Shown here piece after piece: positions 1 to 6,167 of a stretch of DNA of 9,249 nt. The stretch comes from Spyradocola sp050942925. Lineage in GTDB: Bacteria; Bacillota; Clostridia; Christensenellales; UBA1750. How positions within the stretch are numbered: the stretch's first letter is position 1; each line of letters begins with the position of its first letter. Location: NCBI GenBank assembly GCA_050942925.1, contig JBMNOF010000077.1, forward strand, positions 1 to 9,249, in the 5' to 3' direction. The notes beneath the pieces were generated by a model. It saw only the letters and a program-made list of their open reading frames with translations, did not search any database and had not been told where the DNA came from. The translations under genes and the position numbers were made by a program.

Positions 1-1
1 T

Positions 2-190
2 ACTCAAGCACTAATTGTTGCCAATCTGAATATGCTGGATAGGTGCATAGCTCCATGTGAGAATCTCCCGCCTATTATTGAACAAAGAAAGTTAAACTTG
101 GAGTACAAGAAAGCTTTTGATGATTTTGTAAATGACGTAGAAAAGTGTTTTGGCATCAAGAGAAGTTCCGATTTTAATACATGTATTTAA
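2..190 (+). CDS. 3' end of an unrecognised AT-rich gene (partial)
   Basis: An open frame enters from the left edge and ends at TAA 188-190, giving a 62-residue C-terminal tail. The tail contains LDRCIAPCENLPP and later AFDDFVNDVEKCFGIKRSS. The visible part has a mixed, charged helical character with no membrane segment or recognisable catalytic motif, so I do not assign a family. Base composition is much more AT-rich than everything after about position 219, and codon use (AAA, GAT, TTT, AAT) differs from the GC-rich neighbours. This suggests horizontally acquired DNA. It lies directly before a truncated epimerase gene, so it is probably part of the insert or recombinant segment that replaced the front of that gene. 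Confidence 0.45.
   Translation, partial: TQALIVANLNMLDRCIAPCENLPPIIEQRKLNLEYKKAFDDFVNDVEKCFGIKRSSDFNTCI
150..178 (+). promoter_or_regulatory. Candidate sigma-A-type promoter in the AT-rich segment
   Basis: TTGGCA at 150-155 (5 of 6 to TTGACA) and TTTAAT at 173-178 (5 of 6 to TATAAT) are separated by exactly 17 bases. Transcription would start near 185, just past the AT-rich gene's last codons, and run through the epimerase remnant into the VanZ/glm gene set. I see no better promoter between here and the start codon at 477. AT-rich coding DNA produces promoter look-alikes by chance, so this is a candidate only. Confidence 0.3.
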
Positions 191-218
191 AAAGAGAAAA
201 TCATTATGACTATAAACG

Positions 219-434
219 GTGTGCATCCGTGCCAGAATGGAGGAACTCATCCTCGCAGGCATCGACGCGGTGAATCTCTTGAAGGCGGTGGACACGGCGG
301 TGACAATGAACCAAAATGACGACCATGGAATCCCCGTGCCCGACAACGTGGAGGAGAACGTCTTAACCAAGGTCGTGAAGATTATCCAGAGCTACACCGG
401 TGTGGTCAATAAAATGGTGTGGCGGAAAGAATGA
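219..434 (+). pseudogene. Truncated UDP-N-acetylglucosamine 2-epimerase, C-terminal remnant
   Basis: The frame from about 219 to TGA 432-434 encodes up to 71 residues. The sequence LAGIDAVNLLKAVDTAV, then GIPVPDNVEENVLTKVV and SYTGVVNKMVWRKE, matches the characteristic C-terminal end of non-hydrolysing UDP-GlcNAc 2-epimerases of the WecB/FnlC/CapG type. That assignment is from recalled family features, not a search. Full-length members are about 360-390 residues, so roughly 80% of the protein, including the active site, is absent. An in-frame stop lies at 213-215, and the only possible starts (GTG 219, ATG 237) have no good ribosome binding site. GC content jumps at the same point, so the 5' part was removed or replaced there. 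Such enzymes make amino-sugar nucleotides for capsule or O-antigen, which suggests the left side was once a surface-polysaccharide locus. Confidence 0.6.
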
Positions 435-476
435 AAGACAATGTGTCGTAAAAAAGGAGAGCCATAAGAAGAGGGT

Positions 477-971
477 ATGAAAAGAAGCTGGCTTCGCGGA
501 TTGCTGTGGCTGCTCGTCCTGGGAACGGCAGGAATGATTTTTTGGTTTTCTGCACAGGACGGTGCTGCGTCCGGGCATACGAGCGGAGCTATCACGGAAA
601 GGGTCGTTCAGGTCGTGGAACCGGACTACAATCATCTTCCGGTGGCAGAGCAGGAGACGGTCTTTAACGCGGTGCAGTTCGCGGTGCGCAAGTCCGCGCA
701 CTTCAGCGAATATGCGCTTCTGGGCTTCCTCTTGCGGCTCCTCTGTGCGAGCTACGGCCTCCGCCGTGCCTGTCTGGTGGCGTGGATCTGTGGAACCGGG
801 TATGTAGCAACGGATGAGCTGCACCAGTGGTTTGTCGCTTCCCGCTCTGCCATGTGGCAGGACGTTTGCCTGGACAGCTGCGGCGTCCTTGCCGGTGCGC
901 TGCTCGCTGCAGGCATGCTTGCCCTGCTTGCGTATAGGTATAGAAGAACGCAAAGGAGAACACCTACATGA
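477..971 (+). CDS. VanZ-like membrane protein
   Basis: The 164-residue protein has about four hydrophobic segments: roughly residues 6-25, 76-92, 97-112 and 131-153. It carries the VanZ-family pattern: FSAQ after the first segment (24-27), RKSAHFSEYALLGFLL at 71-86, DELHQWF at 113-119, then SRSAMWQDVCLDSCGVLAG. These match the family's conserved acidic/His and R...D...D...G positions. VanZ proteins are small integral membrane proteins. The prototype gives low-level teicoplanin resistance, but most homologues have no known role, and resistance should not be assumed here. ATG 477 is the first start after an in-frame TAA at 465-467. The best AAGGAG (454-459) is rather far away, so initiation may be weak. 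The stop overlaps the next start as ATGA, indicating translational coupling to the GlmU-like gene. Confidence 0.85.
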   Translation: MKRSWLRGLLWLLVLGTAGMIFWFSAQDGAASGHTSGAITERVVQVVEPDYNHLPVAEQETVFNAVQFAVRKSAHFSEYALLGFLLRLLCASYGLRRACLVAWICGTGYVATDELHQWFVASRSAMWQDVCLDSCGVLAGALLAAGMLALLAYRYRRTQRRTPT

Positions 972-1636
972 TTGATAAGAAGAGGCTATTCGACTTCGAC
1001 CATTCGCTGGCCGGGGAACGCCTGCAAAACGCAAAGACGCCCTGGGAAGCGCTGGAGCAGATCTCCACGTGGATCTGTGAGATCGGCTCGGCACTGGACC
1101 CGGCGGAGTATGCGGAGAGGAGCCCGAAAGTTTGGGTGCACCGCAGCGCTCGCGTCGCGCCGACCGCGTATCTCGGCGCGCCTTGCATTGTTGGCCCAGA
1201 ATCCGAGGTTCGCCACTGCGCGTTTGTGCGCGGCGCGGCGCTCATAGGGGAGGGTTGCGTCGTCGGCAATTCGACGGAAATCAAGAATGCCATTCTCTTT
1301 GATCACGTCCAGGTCCCGCATTACAACTATGTGGGCGACAGCATTTTGGGATATGGTGCACATCTGGGGGCGGGGGCGGTGACTTCCAACGTTCGCTCGG
1401 ATAAACGTCCTGTCGTCGTGCACGGGCTTGGGGGAGACGTGGAAACCGGGCGAAAAAAAGTCGGGGCGCTCGTTGGAGACGGCGTCGAGGTGGGGTGCAA
1501 TAGCGTGCTGAACCCCGGAACGATCCTTGGCCGGGGAACGAGCGTCTATCCGCTTACCTGCGTCCGCGGGGAGATCCCCGAGAACTGCATCGTCAAAAAT
1601 GATGGAACCGTTGTGCAGAAAGCGTGCAAGAAGTAG
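968..1636 (+). CDS. GlmU-like left-handed beta-helix acetyltransferase, stand-alone
   Basis: This 222-residue protein has a short helical N-terminus (1-50), then hexapeptide-type repeats from about 56 to 205 forming a left-handed beta-helix. It resembles the C-terminal half of GlmU, which acetylates glucosamine-1-phosphate using acetyl-CoA. By eye, residues 87-110 and 117-141 align with the E. coli GlmU active-site stretch: R88, K106, H118 and Y121 fall on Arg333, Lys351, catalytic His363 and Tyr366, and N141 falls on Asn386. The GAG of GAGTIT is kept, but the position of Asn377 is His132. No nucleotidyltransferase domain is present. AAGGAG at 953-958, nine bases before ATG 968, supports the start, which overlaps the VanZ-like stop by four bases. 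The next gene begins 10 bases after its stop. It could be another sugar acyltransferase, but the retained catalytic residues and the glm context favour amino-sugar acetylation. Confidence 0.75.
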   Translation: MIDKKRLFDFDHSLAGERLQNAKTPWEALEQISTWICEIGSALDPAEYAERSPKVWVHRSARVAPTAYLGAPCIVGPESEVRHCAFVRGAALIGEGCVVGNSTEIKNAILFDHVQVPHYNYVGDSILGYGAHLGAGAVTSNVRSDKRPVVVHGLGGDVETGRKKVGALVGDGVEVGCNSVLNPGTILGRGTSVYPLTCVRGEIPENCIVKNDGTVVQKACKK

Positions 1637-1646
1637 GAGGAGAACC

Positions 1647-2570
1647 ATGTCCATATCCCTTGTCGTCATGGCAGCCGGCATCGGCTCACGCTATGGCGGA
1701 GGCGTCAAGCAGCTGGAATCCGTCGGACCGGGCGGAGAACTTCTCATGGAATACGCGGTTCACGATGCGGTGGAAGCGGGGTTTGACCGAATCGTCTTTG
1801 TGCTGCGCCGGGAGATTGCGCAAGACTTTCGAGAGATTGTTGGCAGTCACCTGGAGAGTGCCTGCGCCGCAAGAAGGGTGGATGTGCGCTACGCCTTTCA
1901 AGCCTTGGAAGACCTGCCCGAAGACATCCGCGTTCCCGATGGCAGAACAAAGCCCTGGGGAACCTGCCAGGCGGTGCTCTCGGCAAAGGCGCATCTGGAC
2001 GGCCCCTTCGCCGTGCTCAACGCAGACGATTATTATGGGAAAAGCGCGCTTCGACTGGTCTATAGGTATCTTCGGGAGCATGGCTCGGATACGCGATGCG
2101 GCTGCCTGGCGGGTTTTCGGCTGGGAAATACCCTCAGCGAATTTGGCAGCGTCACGCGCGGACTCTGCAAAACCCGAGCGAACGGAGAGCTGGAAAAGGT
2201 GCAGGAGACACGGCGCATTGTGCGCACGCCGGCCGGCCCGTCGGCCGATGGGCGCGCACTGGACCCGGGAATGCTTGTCTCCATGAATCTGTGGGGTCTC
2301 TCCCTGGACGTGCTCCAAGCGATCGAACGCGACTTTGGGCGCTTCCTGCTTGGATTGGGCACGTCGGGAGAAGATCCGCTTCACGCGGAGTTTGTCTTGC
2401 CCACAGCGATTGATGCCCTGCTGCGCGAGGGTAGCATCCGTGTGCAGGTGTTGGAGACGCCAGATGTTTGGTATGGAATGACATATCGCGAGGATTTGCC
2501 CGCGGTGCGGGAGGCTTTTCGACGGATGTACGAAATTGGCCTGTATACATCCCCGCTCTTTACAGAATAA
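1647..2570 (+). CDS. Sugar-phosphate nucleotidyltransferase (NTP_transferase type)
   Basis: The 307-residue protein starts with the nucleotide-binding loop of the nucleotidyltransferase fold: VVMAAGIGSRYGG at 6-18, followed by K21 in VKQLE. It then has TKPWGTCQAV at 101-110 and the metal-binding NADDYYG at 125-131. Such enzymes join a sugar-1-phosphate to an NTP, releasing pyrophosphate. The branch seen here occurs widely in Clostridia, and its substrate is generally not established. ATG 1647 is chosen because AGGAGG (1635-1640) lies six bases upstream and the first residues enter the fold directly; the open frame further upstream overlaps the previous gene. It sits between a GlmU-like acetyltransferase and glmS, so UTP:GlcNAc-1-phosphate uridylyltransferase is an attractive inference. 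Another NDP-sugar (for example a CDP- or dTDP-sugar) is possible. Confidence 0.75.
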   Translation: MSISLVVMAAGIGSRYGGGVKQLESVGPGGELLMEYAVHDAVEAGFDRIVFVLRREIAQDFREIVGSHLESACAARRVDVRYAFQALEDLPEDIRVPDGRTKPWGTCQAVLSAKAHLDGPFAVLNADDYYGKSALRLVYRYLREHGSDTRCGCLAGFRLGNTLSEFGSVTRGLCKTRANGELEKVQETRRIVRTPAGPSADGRALDPGMLVSMNLWGLSLDVLQAIERDFGRFLLGLGTSGEDPLHAEFVLPTAIDALLREGSIRVQVLETPDVWYGMTYREDLPAVREAFRRMYEIGLYTSPLFTE

Positions 2571-2591
2571 ACCGAAGAGGAGTAGAGCAAC

Positions 2592-4433
2592 ATGTGTGGA
2601 ATCGTCGGATATGTGGGAAGCAAGCAGGCGGCGCCGATCCTGATGGATGGGCTCAGGCGCCTGGAGTACCGGGGCTATGATTCAGCGGGCCTCGCCGTGC
2701 GGCAGGGAAACGGACGGATAGAGGTCGTTAAGGCAAAGGGGCGTTTGGCTGCTCTCGCGGAGAAGATCGATGGCGGACGCACGCTCCAAGGCACTTGCGG
2801 CATTGGCCATACGCGCTGGGCTACGCACGGAGAACCCTCCGAGCGAAATGCGCACCCGCATTGCAGCGACGATTACGCCGTTGTTGCGGTGCACAATGGC
2901 ATTATTGAGAACCACCAGGAGCTGCGCGAAAAACTGGAGAAGAATGGCTACCGCTTCTACTCCGAAACGGATACGGAAGTCGCGGTCAAGCTCGTGGACT
3001 ACTACTACAAGAAGTACAAGGGCGGCCCAGTGGACGCGCTTTCCCGCAGCATGATGCGCATTCGCGGCTCCTATGCGCTGGCGGTTCTCTTTGCGGATTT
3101 TCCGGAAGAGATCTATGCCGCCCGCAAGGACAGCCCCATGATCATCGGCGCGGGAGAGGGCGAGATGTTCCTTGCCTCCGATGTCCCCGCGCTGCTCAAG
3201 CACACGCGCGAGGTCTATTATATTGGAAACCTGGAGATCGCCCGCCTGACCAAGGAAGGTGCTGCGTTCTACAACATCGACGGCGAATCGATCGAGAAGG
3301 AAAAGACGCACATTGAATGGGATGCCGAGGCGGCCGAGAAGGCCGGATTTGAGCATTTTATGATGAAGGAGATCCACGAGCAGCCCAGGGCCGTGCGCGA
3401 CACGCTCCATGCCTACGTCAAGGAAGACGGAACCATCGACTTTTCTGCAGCGGGGCTCGACGAGGCAGCCGCGCGCGGCGTCAGCCGGATCCTAATGGTG
3501 GCCTGCGGCTCGGCTTACCATGTCTGCGTGACCGCGCAGTACGTGATCGAAGATCTTGCCGGCGTGCCCGTGCGCACGGAGCTCGCTTCGGAGTTCCGCT
3601 ACCGCCGACTGCTCCTGCAGAAGGACGAGCTCGTCATCATCGTGAGCCAGTCCGGCGAGACGGCGGACAGCCTGGCTGCTTTGCGCGAGGCGAAGCGGCA
3701 GGGCAACCGAACGCTCGCCATCGTCAACGTCGTGGGCTCGTCCATTGCGCGCGAGGCGGACAGCGTTCTGTATACGCTCGCGGGGCCGGAAATTGCGGTC
3801 GCCACGACCAAGGCTTTTTCCACGCAGGTCCTCGTCTGCGACCTGCTCGCCATCTTCTTTGCGCGCGCACGCGGAGAGATCGACGCTGCACGCCAGGCGG
3901 AGCTGCTCGCCGCGCTGTCCGCTCTGCCCGAAAAAATGGAGCGCCTGCTGGAGGACAAGGAGCGCATTCAGTGGTTTGCGGCCAAGTTTGCCGCTGCACG
4001 GGATGCCTTCTTCATCGGCCGCGGCTTGGACTACGCGGTCTGCATGGAGGGAAGCCTCAAAATGAAGGAGATCAGCTACGTCCACTCGGAGGCATATGCC
4101 GCAGGCGAGCTCAAGCATGGCACGATTTCGCTCATCGAGCCGGGAACGCTCGTCATCTGCCTGCTGACGCAGAGCGCCCTGTACGAGAAGATGGTCAGCA
4201 ACATGGCAGAGGTAAAGTCGCGCGGCGCCTACCTGATGGGCCTGACAAACCGTGGCAATTACGGCTTGGAGGACACGGCAGACTTCACTGTCTACATTCC
4301 CTCGACCGACGAGCATTTCGCCCCCAGCCTGGCGGTGATCCCTCTGCAGCTCCTGGGCTACTACATCAGCGTCGCCCGTGGCCTGGATGTGGATAAACCG
4401 CGCAATCTGGCCAAGAGCGTCACGGTGGAATAG
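2592..4433 (+). CDS. glmS: Glutamine--fructose-6-phosphate aminotransferase (isomerizing)
   Basis: GlmS converts fructose-6-phosphate and glutamine to glucosamine-6-phosphate and glutamate, the committing step to UDP-GlcNAc for peptidoglycan and surface glycans. The 613-residue length is normal. The N-terminal Ntn glutaminase domain begins MCGIVGYVG, so Cys2 becomes the catalytic N-terminal nucleophile, and it contains TRWATHG, HNGIIEN and TDTEV. Two SIS sugar-isomerase domains follow. The first (about 285-430) has VACGSAYH and SQSGETADS at 352-360. The second (about 460-600) has GRGLDYAVCMEGSLKMKE and AGELKHGTI. The C-terminus KPRNLAKSVTVE is the family signature. GAGGAG (2577-2582) lies nine bases before ATG 2592. 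The 21-base gap to the preceding gene leaves no room for a glmS ribozyme, so control by that route is excluded here. glmM follows after 17 bases. Confidence 0.97.
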   Translation: MCGIVGYVGSKQAAPILMDGLRRLEYRGYDSAGLAVRQGNGRIEVVKAKGRLAALAEKIDGGRTLQGTCGIGHTRWATHGEPSERNAHPHCSDDYAVVAVHNGIIENHQELREKLEKNGYRFYSETDTEVAVKLVDYYYKKYKGGPVDALSRSMMRIRGSYALAVLFADFPEEIYAARKDSPMIIGAGEGEMFLASDVPALLKHTREVYYIGNLEIARLTKEGAAFYNIDGESIEKEKTHIEWDAEAAEKAGFEHFMMKEIHEQPRAVRDTLHAYVKEDGTIDFSAAGLDEAAARGVSRILMVACGSAYHVCVTAQYVIEDLAGVPVRTELASEFRYRRLLLQKDELVIIVSQSGETADSLAALREAKRQGNRTLAIVNVVGSSIAREADSVLYTLAGPEIAVATTKAFSTQVLVCDLLAIFFARARGEIDAARQAELLAALSALPEKMERLLEDKERIQWFAAKFAAARDAFFIGRGLDYAVCMEGSLKMKEISYVHSEAYAAGELKHGTISLIEPGTLVICLLTQSALYEKMVSNMAEVKSRGAYLMGLTNRGNYGLEDTADFTVYIPSTDEHFAPSLAVIPLQLLGYYISVARGLDVDKPRNLAKSVTVE

Positions 4434-4450
4434 GGAAGAGGGAAACGGAA

Positions 4451-5814
4451 ATGGGCAAGTATTTTGGAACGGATGGCTTTCGCGGCGAGGCCAATGTCGA
4501 GCTTACCGCGGAACATGCACACAAAATTGGCCGCTTCCTCGGTTGGTACTTTGGGGAGCGGCGCAAAGAGCGGGGAGAACCCGGCCCCGCGAGAATTGTC
4601 GTGGGAAAGGATACGCGACGTTCTGGGTATATGCTGGAATACGCACTGGTGGGGGGCTGGCAGCCTCCGGCGCGGAGGCGCATCTGCTGCACGTGACGAC
4701 CACGCCCTCCGTGGCCCTCCTTACCCGCGAAGGCGAAATGGATTGCGGGGTCATGATCTCCGCCAGCCACAACCCCTTCTACGACAACGGAATTAAGCTC
4801 CTCAACGGGCACGGAGAGAAGATGGAGGAGGAGGTCATTGCCCAGGTGGAAGCCTATTTGGACGGGAACCCAGCATTCCTGCCCCTTGCACACCGAGAGG
4901 CGATCGGACGCGTGGTGGACGACGCGGAACGCCGCGAAAGCTATCTTCGGCACCTGCTCCGCCTTGCGCCCGGATCGCTTTCTGGGTTCCGCGTGGGGTT
5001 GGACTGTGCCAACGGCAGCGCCTGGAGCCTTGCGCCACGGCTATATCGGGAGCTTGGCGCAGAGGTTTTCGTTTTGCACGATGCGCCGGACGGCACGAAT
5101 ATCAACCGGGATGCAGGCTCCACGCACTTGGAGGCCCTGCAACGCTTCGTCGTCGAGAAGGGCTTAGATGTGGGATTTGCCTTTGACGGGGATGCGGATC
5201 GCTGCCTAGCAGTGGACGAGAGGGGAGATGTCGTCACAGGCGACCACATCCTCTACCTCTGCGGTAAGCACCTTCAGGAACGAGGAGAGCTTGTGACCAA
5301 CACCGTCGTGACCACCGTCATGTCGAACCTGGGTCTGCACCGTGCACTGCATGCACTGGGGATCGATACCGTCCAGACAGCCGTCGGGGATAAATACGTC
5401 TATGAACACATGGCGCAGCATGGAGATGTCCTGGGTGGAGAACAATCCGGCCACATCATCTTTCTGCGGGACGCAACGACCGGCGACGGCCTACTCACCA
5501 GCCTAAAGGTGATGGAGGTGTTGCTGGCACACCGGGGTACCCCCTTGCATGCGTTGGCCTCTGCCATGAGGGTTTTCCCGCAGGTCCTCGCCAATGTCCG
5601 CGTGCGCGACAAGGCTGCCGCACGCAGCGATCCTCGCGTTTGCGCCGCCATCCGCGAGGCGGAGGAAACCCTAGGTGCGGACGGCCGCATTCTTGTGCGC
5701 GAATCTGGGACAGAACCCGTCATCCGCGTCATGGCGGAGGCGCTGACCGAGGAAACCTGCCGACTGCACGTTGACCGCATTGCCGCAGTGCTGCAGATAC
5801 ATCATGGTATTTGA
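4451..5814 (+). CDS. glmM: Phosphoglucosamine mutase GlmM, reading frame interrupted at a G6 run
   Basis: GlmM interconverts glucosamine-6-phosphate and glucosamine-1-phosphate. Codons 1-69 are read from ATG 4451 (MGKYFGTDGFRG, then GKDTRRSGYMLEYALVGG). From base 4657 the protein continues one frame back (LAASGAEAHLL...) to TGA 5812-5814. Joined, the product is 454 residues, a normal GlmM length, with all signatures: ISASHNP with phospho-accepting Ser106, metal-binding DGDADR (246-251), sugar-loop GGEQSGH (329-335) and phosphate-loop RESGTEP (417-423). Without a frame change translation ends at TGA 4694-4696 after 81 residues. The cause is a run of six G at 4651-4656, one short of the in-frame number. 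Everything else is conserved and undecayed, so this is not an old pseudogene. It is a sequencing error, a recent deletion, or frameshift expression. The start lies 17 bases after glmS, with only a weak GAGG-type site. Confidence 0.9.
4651..4679 (+). other. Possible -1 frameshift signal: slippery G_GGG_GGC plus hairpin
   Basis: In the GlmM start frame, bases 4651-4657 read G_GGG_GGC, which fits the X_XXY_YYZ pattern for -1 slippage. After a five-base spacer (4658-4662), GCCTCCG (4663-4669) pairs perfectly with CGGAGGC (4673-4679) across a 3-base loop, forming a seven-pair GC-rich hairpin. Slipping back one base after GGC makes the next codon CTG 4657, which gives ...ALV-GG-LAASG, exactly the expected GlmM sequence. 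No Shine-Dalgarno-like stimulator is evident upstream. GC-rich coding DNA makes such hairpins by chance, so function is unproven. Confidence 0.35.
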
Positions 5815-5843
5815 TTTTTGCCAGTAGCTGAATCAACACAAAA

Positions 5844-5874
5844 CCGGGCGGGCGATATGCCTGTCCGGCTTTTT
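5844..5874 (+). terminator. Rho-independent terminator after glmM
   Basis: CCGGGCGGGC (5844-5853) pairs with GCCTGTCCGG (5859-5868) over a GATAT loop. This is ten pairs including two G-U pairs in RNA, followed one base later by TTTTT (5870-5874). It lies 29 bases after the glmM stop and ends the VanZ/glm gene set. On the opposite strand the two G-U pairs become A-C mismatches, so the structure is mainly directional for the + strand. Confidence 0.8.
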
Positions 5875-6167
5875 ATCTCAGATTCGGGAATCGAAAAAGC
5901 GGTCCTGCGGGAAAGAGATGGTTCGCAGGGTTTCCGTGGCAACGGAGGGAAACGGTTGGCTGGCGATCGCGATGGGAATCACGAAGGCAAGGCTCTCGAT
6001 GACGGTGCAGAGCGCCAGCTTGCCAAATACGTTCCACCTTCGCCCGATCACAGTGAAAGCGCCGTCGCCCAAAGTACCTAGAGCAGGTAAAGCCGATGAA
6101 TTGCCATGACGATGACAGCCACGCTCTTCGCAGGTTCGAGTTGGGTTCGGCGCAGCGGTGAAAACGA
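5875..6167 (-). pseudogene. No intact gene; possible decayed membrane-protein fragment
   Basis: This 293-base stretch lies between the glm terminator and the stop of the EFR1-type gene, and has no complete gene. On the - strand, one frame gives a hydrophobic stretch VAVIVMAIHRLYLL followed by a stop. A neighbouring frame then continues with LGDGAFTVIGRRWNVFGKL and a membrane-like VIESLAFVIPIAIAS, down to a stop near 5878. Read together across a frame change this resembles the tail of a polytopic membrane protein. I cannot name a family, and GC-rich antisense frames can look hydrophobic by chance. No hairpin terminator for the redox operon is evident here. Confidence 0.22.

Noticed and set aside
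206..322. Small ORF from ATG 206 (38 codons)
   Set aside because: It reads the epimerase remnant out of frame, giving a His/Gly/Arg-rich peptide, and has only a weak ribosome binding site.
477..971. Teicoplanin resistance gene
   Set aside because: The protein is only VanZ-like; no vanA/vanH/vanX-type neighbours are present, so a resistance call is not supported.
363..1094. Long - strand open frame opposite the VanZ-like gene
   Set aside because: Its Arg/Ser/Pro-rich translation has no family features and lies opposite well-supported genes, so it is a shadow.
1527..1646. Earlier start for the nucleotidyltransferase
   Set aside because: The extension overlaps the acetyltransferase gene and is Arg/Ser-rich. 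ATG 1647 has AGGAGG six bases upstream and begins the fold.
2571..2591. glmS ribozyme upstream of glmS
   Set aside because: Only 21 bases separate glmS from the preceding gene, and they hold the ribosome binding site. The ribozyme core needs well over 100 bases.
4378..4656. Upstream in-frame extension of the second glmM frame, beginning inside glmS
   Set aside because: Its translation before 4657 is not GlmM-like. The real N-terminus (MGKYFGTDGFRG) is in the other frame from 4451.
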